Source: Bordetella parapertussis
GTDB lineage: Bacteria; Pseudomonadota; Gammaproteobacteria; Burkholderiales; SG8-41
DNA: 25,774 bases
Direction of reading: 5' to 3'
Assembly (NCBI GenBank): GCA_945870465.1
Contig: CAMBSS010000045.1
Coordinates: 1 to 25,774 of the forward strand
Both the position numbers and the translations under genes were made by a program. The first letter of the stretch is position 1; each line of letters begins with the position of its first letter. The notes beneath the pieces were generated by a model. That model was not told where the DNA came from, made no database searches, and was given only the letters and a program-made list of their open reading frames with translations. Of the stretch, positions 1 through 9,486 are shown piece by piece.

Positions 1-1
1 A

Positions 2-217
2 ATTCAGCCGCAGCATGAACGCCGCTTGCGTTTGATGTTGTCCCGTTTGGACGATGCAACGAACGCGGCGGATATGGACGCGGCAGGCTGGAAGCTCCAC
101 GCGCTCAAGGGTGACCTCAAAGGCCAGTGGGCCGTATGGGTCGATGGAAGCTGGCGCCTGACTTTTGCTTTTGAAGGCGCTGATGCAACTCTGGTGAACG
201 ATCAGGACTATCATTAG
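2..217 (+). CDS. higB: HigB-type toxin, 3' part (5' end outside window)
   Basis: C-terminal 71 residues of a RelE/ParE-fold toxin of the HigB/GraT type, an mRNA interferase that acts at the ribosome and is neutralised by the next gene. The frame is open from base 2 with no stop, so the start lies upstream; the apparent TTG at 26 is internal. Family landmarks seen are the 'RLDDATNAADMD' helix, 'GWKLHALKGDLKGQWAVWV' and the end 'WRLTFAFEGADATLVNDQDYH', which follow the usual HigB C-terminus closely. The stop is 8 nt before the higA start, giving the toxin-first order typical of higBA. The assignment is firm; whether the missing N-terminus is intact cannot be seen. Confidence 0.87.
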   Translation: MQPQHERRLRLMLSRLDDATNAADMDAAGWKLHALKGDLKGQWAVWVDGSWRLTFAFEGADATLVNDQDYH

Positions 218-225
218 GAGCAATC

Positions 226-510
226 ATGGCACGCATGCATAACCCTCCCCACCCGGGTGAAATTCTGCGGGAGTTTCTGCCCGAGCGAATGACGATCGAA
301 GAAGTAGCGGGGCGCCTCGGCGTTTCGCGCGTGCAGTTGTCACGCATACTCAACGGCCGCTCCGCAATATCGGCGGATATGGCGATTCGCATCGGATTGC
401 TTACCCGGACCACGCCGGAGTCATGGCTCGCGGGACAATCCAAATGGGATTTATGGCAGGCGTCGCAAAAACCGCGCCCCGCTGTCTCGCCGTTCCGCCG
501 CGCGGCCTGA
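226..510 (+). CDS. higA: HigA-type antitoxin, XRE helix-turn-helix
   Basis: 94-aa antitoxin that would bind and silence HigB and repress its own operon. The N-terminus 'HNPPHPGEILREFL' is the classic HigA start, followed by an XRE helix-turn-helix around residues 24-60 ('IEEVAGRLGVSRVQLSRILN', then 'AISADMAIRIGLL'). 'WLAGQSKWDLWQA' near the end is also typical. The ATG at 226 follows TAGGAG, a good ribosome site that overlaps the higB stop, so the two are translationally linked. Length is normal for the family. The basic C-terminal tail is probably disordered. No separate promoter is visible between toxin and antitoxin. Confidence 0.92.
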   Translation: MARMHNPPHPGEILREFLPERMTIEEVAGRLGVSRVQLSRILNGRSAISADMAIRIGLLTRTTPESWLAGQSKWDLWQASQKPRPAVSPFRRAA

Positions 511-524
511 TCAAGGAAGGCACG

Positions 525-1127
525 ATGCAAGAGAACACATCGAGATACGCTGACAGTCTGGCCTCTCCCGTCCCGCGCACGCACGTGCATACGCGTGACG
601 TCCAATACCGCGGTTACCGCCGTGAAGACGGCTTGTGGGACATAGAAGCGGAGCTTACCGACACGAAAACATATGAGCAGGAGAAGCCCGGCAGAGGCGT
701 CATGCCAGCCGGCGAGGCCGTGCACGGCATGGTGATCCGTTTGACGGTGGACGATGCAATGAAAATCACCGACGTCGCCGTCGGCATGCCGGCAACGCCG
801 TTTCCGGAATGCCATCAAGCCAACCCGCCCATGCAGAGGCTGATCGGCTGCACGCTGGGACGCGGATGGCGCAAGGCAATTGAAGAAGCGCTCGGGGGAA
901 CCCAGGGCTGCGCGCATCTGCGCGAACTGCTGTTCAATATGGCAACCGTGGGCTACCAGACGATCCCGCTTTACCTTCGACACCTGCGGAAACTCGCCGG
1001 CTTGCCCGAGCCTCTGCTCGAGCGCCCGCCGCCGCACATTGGCCAGTGCGTCGCATGGGACTTCAACGGCACCGTGGTGAAACGCGTGTGGCCGGAATTT
1101 GCCGGGTGGAAGCCGAAAGAAGATTGA
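525..1127 (+). CDS. DUF2889 family protein
   Basis: 200-aa protein of the DUF2889 family, which has no established function. Family features seen: 'TRDVQYRGYRREDGLWDIEA' near residues 19-38, 'DTKTY', a 'VHGMVIRLTVDD' strand, and the 'GRGWRKAIEEALGGTQGCAHLRELL' segment with a conserved Cys-His pair, followed by 'MATVGYQTI'. The ATG at 525 is preceded by AAGGAAGG with 5 nt spacing; the longer frame back to 423 overlaps higA and has no such site. It begins 14 nt after higA on the same strand and may be co-transcribed, but a functional link to the toxin pair is not implied. No signal peptide or membrane segment is seen, so it is probably cytoplasmic. Confidence 0.82.
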   Translation: MQENTSRYADSLASPVPRTHVHTRDVQYRGYRREDGLWDIEAELTDTKTYEQEKPGRGVMPAGEAVHGMVIRLTVDDAMKITDVAVGMPATPFPECHQANPPMQRLIGCTLGRGWRKAIEEALGGTQGCAHLRELLFNMATVGYQTIPLYLRHLRKLAGLPEPLLERPPPHIGQCVAWDFNGTVVKRVWPEFAGWKPKED

Positions 1128-1150
1128 TCAGGTGAGGAGCCGGCGCTATT

Positions 1151-1193
1151 CGCTCCTTCCCTTTCAAGGGGAAGGCTGGGATGGGGATGGGTC
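1151..1193. repeat. GC-rich palindromic repeat, copy A
   Basis: Intergenic element with the core CCTTCCCTTTCAAGGGGAAGG followed by a GGGATGGGGATGGG tail. The same architecture (CT-rich arm, AAG centre, GA-rich arm, then a G-rich run) recurs at 2299-2363 and, inside uvrA, at 10590-10633 and 12544-12656. REP-like elements of this look are common between betaproteobacterial genes. This copy starts about 25 nt after the DUF2889 stop and may also act as a transcription stop, though no T-run follows. Confidence 0.6.
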
Positions 1194-1199
1194 ACTCAT

Positions 1200-1440
1200 T
1201 ACTTCCCCGGGGGCAGCCCGGGAGCTGGTCACTTTCCCTTGCGCGGCCAAGCGAAAGTAACCAAAGGGAAGGCCGCCCTGGTGATCCGCGCCAGCGCGTC
1301 CCCTGTGTTACTCGACGAGTTCGGGGTCTGTGGAACTCGCTCGAAGAATGAGAAAACACATAAGCATTGCGAGCTCAGACAGGTCCTCGACCACGGCACC
1401 GAACTCGCCTGTGTTACTCGGCGGCTCACAGGGGTCACGA
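1200..1440. repeat. Structured dispersed element, non-coding
   Basis: About 240 bp with nested inverted repeats and no convincing gene. ACTTTCCCTTG (1231-1241) pairs with CAAGCGAAAGT (1248-1258) with one mismatch. CCCCTGTG (1300-1307) pairs exactly with CACAGGGG (1427-1434), and inside that CGAGTTCGG (1316-1324) pairs exactly with CCGAACTCG (1399-1407). From memory, sequences of the type 'GTCACTTTC..TTGC..GAAAGTAACCAAA' are scattered through Burkholderiales and Xanthomonadales genomes and often mis-annotated as short proteins; this was not checked. The two short frames here, one per strand, resemble no family known to me. Confidence 0.5.
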
Positions 1441-1506
1441 TGGCAGGCAGTATTGCGGTGCGGGCAAGCAAGCTATTGCATTACATTGATAAGCTAATCC
1501 GCGCCC

Positions 1507-1555
1507 CTACTTCAACGGCTTGAACCGTATCCACTTGGGCTTCGCGCCTTCGTCA
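1507..1555 (-). pseudogene. Duplicate of the ettA 3' end
   Basis: Read on the minus strand this stretch ends in GAKPKWIRFKPLK and a TAG stop, against GAKPKRIRFKPLK and TAA at the real ettA end (2374 onward). At the DNA level 1508-1555 matches 2375-2422 at 40 of 48 positions with no gap. Most differences fall at silent positions, so this copy evolved as coding sequence, either in another genome or in a once-intact gene. No further ettA homology is seen upstream of the fragment. It lies in the same orientation as ettA, and the two copies bracket vapBC. Confidence 0.75.
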
Positions 1556-1571
1556 AGAACCAGCGCGCGCG

Positions 1572-1994
1572 TTACTTACCCAGCAGTAGGCTAAAGCGCT
1601 TGCGGCCGCGCAGACGGTAGACCGAAAAATCGCGCTGGTCGATGGTGGCGATCGCCGTTACGCCGGTGCGCTCGGCGAGCGCGATGAGCGTGGCATCGGC
1701 GTAATCGCAAGGCAGGCTTGCATACTGATTGATGATGCGGGCGAGCGCGGCGTAATCGGCGACCGGCTCCACCTGCAGCAGACCGGCGGCGCGGGCGCGG
1801 TCGAACCATATGAGGGCCGCGCGCTGATGGGCCGGGCTCGCCGCCAGTACGTAAGCGGTCTCAGTGATGACCGCTTCGGTGGTGAGCATCTTCCCGCGAA
1901 AACTCTTGAACCACTCGACCGCCGCCGGATGATGACGGTCGTCACGGTTGATCAGCGCGACGACCGCGCCGGTGTCAACGAGTGCGCGCGCCAC
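1572..1994 (-). CDS. vapC: VapC-type PIN-domain ribonuclease toxin
   Basis: 140-aa PIN-domain protein, expected to be a Mg-dependent endoribonuclease toxin. The acidic site is complete by inspection: Asp7 in 'ALVDTGAVVALI', Glu45 in 'TTEAVITETAYVL', Asp97 and Asp100 in 'CDYADATLIALAE', and Asp119 in 'AIATIDQRDFSVYR'. Full family length. The start is a GTG at 1994 that lies inside the end of the upstream antitoxin gene (20-nt overlap), the usual toxin-antitoxin coupling. Its cognate antitoxin is the ribbon-helix-helix gene at 1975-2229. The whole module lies between two copies of the ettA tail and beside repeats, which suggests acquisition. Active-site integrity argues that it is a functional toxin. 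Confidence 0.9.
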   Translation of the reverse strand: MARALVDTGAVVALINRDDRHHPAAVEWFKSFRGKMLTTEAVITETAYVLAASPAHQRAALIWFDRARAAGLLQVEPVADYAALARIINQYASLPCDYADATLIALAERTGVTAIATIDQRDFSVYRLRGRKRFSLLLGK

Positions 1995-2229
1995 GAAACG
2001 CCTTGCGCGCGATTTCTTTGACCTTGTCCGCTTGCAGGTTTTTCGCGCCGCGTTCCGGTATCAGGTCGGCAGCCAGCGAATAGGGGCTGGGCCCGCCCGT
2101 TTCGCTGTCGAGATAATGATCCAGCGCGCGCGTGACCGCCTGCGTGCGCGTGGCGCCGCTTTTGGCGCAATACTCCGCGAGTTTCTGTCCGATACGCAGC
2201 GGAATACGGGCGTTGATGATGTCACTCAT
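1975..2229 (-). CDS. vapB: Ribbon-helix-helix antitoxin of the vapBC pair
   Basis: 84-aa protein with an N-terminal ribbon-helix-helix DNA-binding domain: strand 'IINARIPLRIGQKL', then helices through 'SGATRTQAVTRALDHYL'. The C-terminal part, rich in charged residues, would wrap the toxin. The ATG at 2229 has GGAG six bases upstream; the frame continues to 2274 but that part lacks a ribosome site and covers the operator-like palindrome. It overlaps vapC by 20 nt. Autoregulation through the inverted repeat at 2245-2276 is likely. The VapB name rests on the adjacent PIN toxin; RHH antitoxins are hard to subclass by eye. Confidence 0.85.
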   Translation of the reverse strand: MSDIINARIPLRIGQKLAEYCAKSGATRTQAVTRALDHYLDSETGGPSPYSLAADLIPERGAKNLQADKVKEIARKAFRGARTR

Positions 2230-2244
2230 GGTCGGCTCCGACTG

Positions 2245-2276
2245 GTGTGTTACGTTGATGTTAAATTGTAACACAC
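2245..2276. promoter_or_regulatory. Operator-like inverted repeat upstream of vapB
   Basis: GTGTGTTAC (2245-2253) and GTAACACAC (2268-2276) form a perfect 9-bp inverted repeat with a 14-nt AT-rich spacer, ending 16 nt upstream of the vapB start. On the minus strand TACAAT (2270-2265) could be the -10 box, placing the palindrome across the promoter as expected for antitoxin autorepression. No clear -35 box is seen. Confidence 0.55.
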
Positions 2277-2298
2277 GCCGTCACCTTGGAGGAAACAG

Positions 2299-2363
2299 CC
2301 CCTCACCCCCGCCCGGCCCCTCGCTTTGTTGCACACGCTCTCCCCGCAAGCGGGGCGATGGGG
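2299..2363. repeat. GC-rich palindromic repeat, copy B
   Basis: Element between vapB and ettA with the hairpin core CTCTCCCCGCAAGCGGGG (2338 on) and a CCCCTCACCCC left end. The core is almost identical to one inside uvrA (CTCTCCCCGCCAAGCGGGG at 12560), so the same family exists both between and within genes. It lies 11 nt beyond the ettA stop and could contribute to ettA termination. Confidence 0.65.
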
Positions 2364-2373
2364 TCTTAAAGAA

Positions 2374-4035
<1,662 letters not shown>

Positions 4036-4191
4036 GGGGATTTTGCGGAAATGGGAAAGGCGGCAATGATAGCGGAATGCGCGGCGGCACGCCCTGAAAG
4101 CGTGATCCGGCTGCCCCTTGTCGCCCGGTGCCGTTACAGCGTAATCTGTCGCCTCACGCCATTCCAAAATCTGGCTCGGGGGGAAGCTGCC

Positions 4192-4455
4192 ATGAGTTTC
4201 GATTCGACGATGAAGTTCAGCACCACCATGAACCGCGCGGAAATCGACGCGATGCTGGCGGAATGTCAGAGTTTTGCGGCGGCCGCCGATCTGCCCGAGG
4301 TGGCAAAATTTCTCACCGGCACCGCCGGCCTGCCGGCGGGTGAGCTGAAAACCCGCATGACGAGCTGCCTCGAAATCCTGGGCGGCAAAGACGAGTACGC
4401 GTTGCTGATCGACAAGCTCGACATGCTGCTCCTCAACCTGCCCAATCTGAAGTAA
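4192..4455 (+). CDS. Small conserved-looking protein of unknown function
   Basis: 87-aa soluble, largely helical protein starting 'MSFDSTMKFSTTMNRAEID'. A GGGGGAAG ribosome site 5 nt before the ATG supports the start, and the frame has ordinary composition, unlike the shadow frames around it. It has one Cys in 'MLAECQSF' and one in 'TSCLEILGG', and a C-terminal leucine-rich helix ('LLIDKLDMLLLNLPNLK'). I do not recognise the family. It is divergent from ettA, sharing a 156-bp upstream region, and converges on the hemerythrin fragment. A 5-bp hairpin (CGCCG/CGGCG, 4457-4469) follows the stop but has no T-run. Confidence 0.6.
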   Translation: MSFDSTMKFSTTMNRAEIDAMLAECQSFAAAADLPEVAKFLTGTAGLPAGELKTRMTSCLEILGGKDEYALLIDKLDMLLLNLPNLK

Positions 4456-4539
4456 CCGCCGTTTCGGCGCCCCGGAAATATCCGCTCTGCGCCGTGCAGT
4501 GCGCGGCCGTCGTCGCTGCGGCAGCATCGCGGCGCGCCG

Positions 4540-4659
4540 GCCCGCTTCTTCGGCGGCGCCCACGCGGTTCAGTTGCTCGACAAACTCGCGGTGGGTGTCG
4601 TCCATGACGGCTTGTCCCAGCATCAGCTGCTCTGACCATGCAAGTAACGGTTGGCTCAC
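4540..4659 (-). pseudogene. 5' fragment of a bacteriohemerythrin gene
   Basis: From a GTG at 4659 the minus strand reads 'LLAWSEQLMLGQAV' then 'MDDTHREFVEQLNRV', the N-terminal helix of a bacteriohemerythrin with its first iron-ligand His. The usual helices carrying the remaining ligands (HxxxE, HxxxH) are absent: after about 40 residues the frame becomes Arg-rich, and neither of the other two frames picks them up. AGGGG lies about 6 nt before the GTG, so the start region was once functional. Best read as a truncated gene left by a deletion; a short functional product cannot be excluded. The rest of the 4456-4784 gap holds no other recognisable gene. Confidence 0.6.
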
Positions 4660-4784
4660 GGCTTTCCCCTTGCAATGAAAGCATAGGATAGCAGCAGCCG
4701 GCGCCGCCGGGTCTTGATCCCGGTCATAAGAAACCGCCGCCGATCCGGCTGTGGCGGAGTGTGAGTGCGTGCTTTACGCGCAGT

Positions 4785-6278
4785 TCAAGCCGCGCATTCG
4801 AGCGTTTCCACCACGCGGTCGTCGCGGCCGACGGATTCAAGCCGCACCGGAAATCCCCACAGGCGCTGCACGTGCTTCAACACCTCGCCCGCAGCCGCGG
4901 AAAGCGGGCGGGCGCGCAACTGCCGGTAGTGCAGCGTGAGCGACCGGTCGCCGTCCCGCGCATAGCGCTGCACCTGGACGTCGGGTACGCGCTCCTCGAG
5001 ACTGTGCTGGCGCGCGAGCAGGTTGCGCACACGCCGGTATCCGGCCTCGTCGTGTATGCAATCGACGCCGAGTTCGCTCTCGGTCTCGTGATCGGCGATC
5101 GCGAACAGGCGGAACTCGCGTATGAGGCGCGGCGACAGGTACTGCGTGATGAACGATTCGTCCTTGAAATTGCGCATGGCAAAGTCCAGCGTCAGCTTCC
5201 AGTCGGTGCCGGCGAGTTGCGGAAACCACTGCCGGTCCTCGGCGTCCGGCCGTTCGCAGATGCGCCGCAGGTCGGAAAACATGGCGAAGCCGAGCGCATA
5301 CGGGTTGATGCCCGAATAAGCGCGGGAACTGAATGCGGGTTGGTACACGACGTTGGTGTGGCTTTTCAGCACTTCGAGCATGAAGCCGTCCGTCACCAGG
5401 CCCTGCTCGTGCAAACGATTGAGCAGGGTGTAGTGCCAGAACGTCGCCCACCCTTCATTCATGACCTTGGTCTGGCCCTGGGGATAAAAGTACTGCGCGA
5501 GCTTGCGCACGATGCGCACCAGTTCGCGCTGCCACGGTTCGAGCCGCGGCGCATGCTTCTCGATGAAATACAGCAGGTTCTCCTGCGGCTCGGCCGGGAA
5601 TGGCCCTTCGAGCTTCCCTTCGAGCGGCCGTTCCGCCGCGGGCAGCGTGCGCCACAGGTCGTTGAACTGACGTTCCCGGTGCGTTTCGCGCTCCGCGAGC
5701 CGCGCGGTTTCGGCCTTGAGCGAAAGCGGCGGCGGGCGCCGGTAGCGATCCACCCCGTGCGACATCAGGGCGTGACATGAGTCGAGCACCGCCTCGACCT
5801 CGTCGGCGCCGTAGCGCTCTTCGCACTGCATCACGTAGCGGCGCGCGAAAAGCAGGTAGTCGACGATGGCATCCGGCGCGGTCCATTGACGGAACAGGTG
5901 ATTGCCCTTGAAAAACGAATTGTGTCCGTAGCTGGCGTGCGCGATCACCAGCGCCTGCATGGCGATGGTGTTTTCCTCCATCAGGTAAGCGATGCACGGA
6001 TCGGAATTGATCACGATCTCGTAGGCGAGACCCTGCTGCCCGCTGCGGTAGGCCTGTTCGTTGCGGATGAATTCCTTGCCGTAGGACCAATGCGGATAAC
6101 CGACCGGCAGGCCGGTGCTGGCATAGGCGTCCAACATCTGTTCCGAGGTGATGATTTCAATCTGGTTGCAATAGGTGTCGAGGCCGAACTCGCCGGCGGC
6201 GGCGGCGATCGCGGCGTCGTAACGTTCGATCAGTTCGAAGTCCCACTCCGACCCGTGCGACAACGGCGTGCGCTTCAT
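4785..6278 (-). CDS. spoVR: SpoVR family protein (YcgB-like)
   Basis: 497-aa member of the SpoVR/YcgB family. Its biochemical role is not settled; in enterobacteria it is co-regulated with the kinase YeaG/PrkA and YeaH in stationary phase and nitrogen starvation. Family blocks seen: 'EFGLDTYCNQIEIITSEQML', 'GYPHWSYGKEF', 'LAYEIVINSDPCIAYLMEEN', 'HASYGHNSFFKGN' and 'VMNEGWATFWHYTLLNRLHE', plus 'INPYALGFAMF'. The His and Glu clusters in these blocks could bind metal. The ATG at 6278 has GGAG eight nt upstream and overlaps the yeaH stop by 4 nt (ATGA), so it is the last gene of prkA-yeaH-spoVR. The longer frame to 6392 overlaps yeaH and is rejected. Confidence 0.95.
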   Translation of the reverse strand: MKRTPLSHGSEWDFELIERYDAAIAAAAGEFGLDTYCNQIEIITSEQMLDAYASTGLPVGYPHWSYGKEFIRNEQAYRSGQQGLAYEIVINSDPCIAYLMEENTIAMQALVIAHASYGHNSFFKGNHLFRQWTAPDAIVDYLLFARRYVMQCEERYGADEVEAVLDSCHALMSHGVDRYRRPPPLSLKAETARLAERETHRERQFNDLWRTLPAAERPLEGKLEGPFPAEPQENLLYFIEKHAPRLEPWQRELVRIVRKLAQYFYPQGQTKVMNEGWATFWHYTLLNRLHEQGLVTDGFMLEVLKSHTNVVYQPAFSSRAYSGINPYALGFAMFSDLRRICERPDAEDRQWFPQLAGTDWKLTLDFAMRNFKDESFITQYLSPRLIREFRLFAIADHETESELGVDCIHDEAGYRRVRNLLARQHSLEERVPDVQVQRYARDGDRSLTLHYRQLRARPLSAAAGEVLKHVQRLWGFPVRLESVGRDDRVVETLECAA

Positions 6279-7537
6279 TGGGTCTCCTTGCTGAACAAAT
6301 CGCGGAACACCGGATAGATGTTCTCCCGGCGCGCGGCGCGCCGCATCGCGAAGTTGTCGAGTTCGCCCGCCAGCACCGCGTACTCGGCCCACAGGTTGGA
6401 GGGACGGATGGTTTCCTGCGACGCCAGCTCGATATAGGCGTAGTAGCGCGTCGCGGGCAGTATGATTTCGCGCAGAAAGCGCGCGCTTTTCGCCGGATCG
6501 CTGCCGAAGGCGTCGCCGTCCGAGGCCTGCGCGGCGTAGACGTTCCAGCTGTCGGCGTAGCGTTCGCGACGGACGCGTCCCATCAGCTCGAGCGCCGGCA
6601 GCACCACCGTGCCGCCGGACTTGGGGTCATGAAAAAACGTATCCTCGTCCACCTCCTCGGCGTCGTCGGTGTGGCGTATGAACACCAGTTCCACGTGCCG
6701 GTACTTACGCGTCAGGAACAGGTACAGCAGCGTGAAAAAGCGCTTGGCAAGATCTTTCTTGTCTTCGTCCATCGACGCCGAGACGTCCATCAGGCAGAAC
6801 ATCGCCGCGCGCGCCACGGGTTCCGGGCGCAGCACGCGATTGCGGTAGCGCAGGTCCAGTTCCTCGAGAAACGGCAGTGCGGCGCGCCGCGCGCGCAGCC
6901 GCTCGAGCTCCGCCTCGGCACCCGCGACGTCGTCGCCGCGCCCTTCGGCAACCGCCGTGGCGAGCCCCGCTTCGAGCACGGCAGCCTCCCGTTTCAGCAT
7001 GCCACGGAGCGCGATACGCCGTGCCAGCGAATTAGCAACTGTGCGCGGCACTGAAAGACTGGAGGGCGCGCCCTGGCGGGAGTAACCGGCGCGGACGCTG
7101 CGGAACCGGTCCGCCGTGCCAAGTTGAGTGCGAGTCAGGCGCGGCAGTTCGAGGTCGTCGAAAAAAATGTCCAGAAACTCCTCGCGCGACAACGAGAACA
7201 CGAAATCGTCCTGCCCGTCTCCCGAGCCTTCGCCCGCGCCGTTGCCGCCCCCGCCCGCGCCGTCAGGGCGCGGAATACGGTCGCCGCTGACGTATTCGCG
7301 GTTGCCGGGCAGCACGAATTCGCGTTCGCCGCCGCGCCCGAAACCGAAATTCGGCTCCGCGATGTCCTTCTTGGGCAGGCGCACCTCGCCGCCGCGGTCC
7401 ATATCGGCGAGCTTGCGCTCGCCCACCATGCGCTTCACCGCGGCGCGCACCTGCGTCTTGTAACGGCGCAGAAAGCGCTCGCGGTTGACGGTGCTTTTGC
7501 CGCGGCCGTTCAGCCGCCGGTCGATCAGGTGGCTCAT
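6275..7537 (-). CDS. yeaH: YeaH/DUF444 von Willebrand-type protein
   Basis: 420-aa DUF444 protein, the partner of the PrkA kinase (E. coli YeaH, 427 aa). The N-terminus 'MSHLIDRRLNGRGKSTVNRE' is typical. Residues about 85-105 are a Gly-rich flexible segment, followed by 'FSLSREEFLDIFFDDLELP'. The C-terminal half is a VWA-like domain with a DxSxS metal site at Asp251-Ser253-Ser255 in 'CLMDVSASMDEDKK', then 'FIRHTDDAEEVDEDTFF' and 'SGGTVVLPAL'. The ATG at 7537 is 23 nt after the prkA stop; the frame reaching 7918 overlaps prkA. The ribosome site is weak, suggesting coupling to prkA. Likely cytoplasmic. Confidence 0.95.
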   Translation of the reverse strand: MSHLIDRRLNGRGKSTVNRERFLRRYKTQVRAAVKRMVGERKLADMDRGGEVRLPKKDIAEPNFGFGRGGEREFVLPGNREYVSGDRIPRPDGAGGGGNGAGEGSGDGQDDFVFSLSREEFLDIFFDDLELPRLTRTQLGTADRFRSVRAGYSRQGAPSSLSVPRTVANSLARRIALRGMLKREAAVLEAGLATAVAEGRGDDVAGAEAELERLRARRAALPFLEELDLRYRNRVLRPEPVARAAMFCLMDVSASMDEDKKDLAKRFFTLLYLFLTRKYRHVELVFIRHTDDAEEVDEDTFFHDPKSGGTVVLPALELMGRVRRERYADSWNVYAAQASDGDAFGSDPAKSARFLREIILPATRYYAYIELASQETIRPSNLWAEYAVLAGELDNFAMRRAARRENIYPVFRDLFSKETQ

Positions 7538-7560
7538 CGCGGGCTTCAGCGCGCGCCGGC

Positions 7561-9486
7561 TCAGGACGACTTGCGCACGCGCAGGTACCACTCGGCGAGC
7601 AGGCGCACCTGCTTCTCGGTGTAGCCCTTGGCGACCATGCGCGCGACGAAATTGCCGTGCTTCTGCTTGTCCTCGGCCGACGCCTTGGCATTGAATGAAA
7701 TCACCGGCAGCAAATCCTCGGTATTCGAGAACATCTTTTTCTCGATCACCTCGCGCAGCTTCTCGTAGCTGTTCCACGCCGGGTTGTTGCCGCCATGCGC
7801 GGCGCGCGCGCGCAGCACGAAGTTGACGATCTCGTTCCGGAAGTCTTTCGGATTGGCGATACCGGCCGGCTTCTCGATCTTTTCCAGCTCGCCGTTGAGC
7901 GCGCCGCGATCGAAGCACTCGCCGGTCTCGGGGTCGCGGAAATCCTCTTCCTGGATCCAGCAGTCGGCGAACGTCACGTAGCGGTCGAAGATGTTCTGGC
8001 CGTACTCGGAGTAGGACTCGAGGTAGGCGGTCTGGATCTCCTTGCCGATGAACTCGGCGTAGCGGGGTGCTAACCAGCCCTTGATGTATTCGAGGTAGCG
8101 CCGGTGGGTCTCGTCGGGCAGACCCTCGCGCGCGAGTCGCTGCTCGAGCACGTACATGAGATGCACCGGGTTGGCGGCGATTTCGGTCTGGTCGTAATTG
8201 AACACCGCGGACAATATCTTGTAGGCAAAGCGGGTCGAGAGGCCATTCATGCCTTCGTCGGGTCCCGCGTAGTCGCGGTATTCCTGCAGGGTCTTGGCCT
8301 TGGGATCGACGTCCTTCAGGCTCTCGCCGTCATACGCGCGCAGCTTCGAATACGAGTTCGAGTTTTCCGGCTCCTTCAGGCGCGTAAGCACGGAGAACTG
8401 CGCCATCATTTCGAGCGTGCCGGGCGCGCAGGGCGCCCCGGCCAGCGAGGAATGCGTCAGCAGCTTGCGGTAGATGTGCACTTCGTCGGAAACGCGCAGG
8501 CAGTACGGCACCTTGACGATGGAGATGCGGTCGAGGAATGCCTCGTTGTTCTTGTTGTTGCGGAAACTCTGCCACTCCGACTCGTTGGAGTGCGCAAGGA
8601 TCACGCCGTTGAACGGGATCGCCGAGAAACCTTCCGTTCCCTTGTAATTGCCTTCCTGCGTCGCGGTCAGCAGCGGGTGCAGCATCTTGATCGGCGCCTT
8701 GAACATCTCGACGAATTCGAGCAAACCCTGGTTGGCAAGACACAGGCCGCCCGAGTAGCTGTAGGCATCGGGGTCGTTTTGCGAATGGCTTTCGAGCTTG
8801 CGGATATCGACCTTGCCGACCAGCGACGATATGTCCTGGTTGTTCTCATCGCCGGGCTCGGTCTTGGCGATCGCGACCTGCCTTAACACCGACGGCTGGA
8901 TGCGCACCACGCGAAAACGCGAAATATCGCCGTCATACTCGCGCAGCCGCTTGAGCGCCCATGGCGACATGATGCCGGAGAGGTAACGGCGCGGAATGCC
9001 GTAGTCGGACTCGAGCACCGTGCCAAAACGCTCGGCCGCAAACAGCCCGAGCGGAGATTCGTTCACCGGCGAGCCCTGCAACGCATAGATCGGCTTCACC
9101 TCCATCATCGACTTGAGCCGCTCGGCGATCGAGGACTTGCCGCCGCCTACCGGCCCGAGCAGATAGAGGATCTGCTTGCGTTCCTCCAGCCCCTGCGCGG
9201 CGTGCCTGAGGAAGGCAACGATCTGTTCGATCACGTCTTCCAGGCCGAAAAATTCGCGGAATGCCGGATAGCGCCGGATGACGCGGTTAGAGAATATACG
9301 GGCGAGCCGCGGATCATTGCGCGTGTCGACCAGCTCGGGTTCGCCAATTGCCGCGAGCATCCGCTCGGCGGCACTCGCGTAGGCGCCGGGGTCGCGCTTG
9401 CACAACTCCAGGTAGCCGTCCAGGCTCAACTCTTCATCCTGCGTGGTCGAATAACTCGTCCGGTAAGTTTCCAGCAATGTCGTCAT
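7561..9486 (-). CDS. prkA: PrkA family serine protein kinase (YeaG)
   Basis: 641-aa PrkA/YeaG protein (E. coli 644 aa): an N-terminal AAA-type ATPase joined to a C-terminal kinase-like region. Walker A is GPVGGGKSS at residues 111-119. Other family blocks are 'YPAFREFFGLEDVIEQIVAF', 'IMSPWALKRLREYDGD', 'GLLEFVEMFKAPIKMLHPLL' and 'ILAHSNESEWQSFRNNKNNE'. The ATG at 9486 has GGAG seven nt upstream; the frame to 9579 has no ribosome site. First gene of the prkA-yeaH-spoVR operon and divergent from uvrA. In E. coli the operon responds to RpoS and nitrogen limitation; no clear sigma-54 box was found upstream here. Confidence 0.97.
   Translation of the reverse strand: MTTLLETYRTSYSTTQDEELSLDGYLELCKRDPGAYASAAERMLAAIGEPELVDTRNDPRLARIFSNRVIRRYPAFREFFGLEDVIEQIVAFLRHAAQGLEERKQILYLLGPVGGGKSSIAERLKSMMEVKPIYALQGSPVNESPLGLFAAERFGTVLESDYGIPRRYLSGIMSPWALKRLREYDGDISRFRVVRIQPSVLRQVAIAKTEPGDENNQDISSLVGKVDIRKLESHSQNDPDAYSYSGGLCLANQGLLEFVEMFKAPIKMLHPLLTATQEGNYKGTEGFSAIPFNGVILAHSNESEWQSFRNNKNNEAFLDRISIVKVPYCLRVSDEVHIYRKLLTHSSLAGAPCAPGTLEMMAQFSVLTRLKEPENSNSYSKLRAYDGESLKDVDPKAKTLQEYRDYAGPDEGMNGLSTRFAYKILSAVFNYDQTEIAANPVHLMYVLEQRLAREGLPDETHRRYLEYIKGWLAPRYAEFIGKEIQTAYLESYSEYGQNIFDRYVTFADCWIQEEDFRDPETGECFDRGALNGELEKIEKPAGIANPKDFRNEIVNFVLRARAAHGGNNPAWNSYEKLREVIEKKMFSNTEDLLPVISFNAKASAEDKQKHGNFVARMVAKGYTEKQVRLLAEWYLRVRKSS

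Noticed and set aside
1239..1523. Short plus-strand protein of 94 residues
   Set aside because: It coincides with the structured dispersed element and has no family match or ribosome site.
4660..4784. Terminator for spoVR
   Set aside because: Only weak stems (for example CCGCC/GGCGG) without a T-run, so not called.
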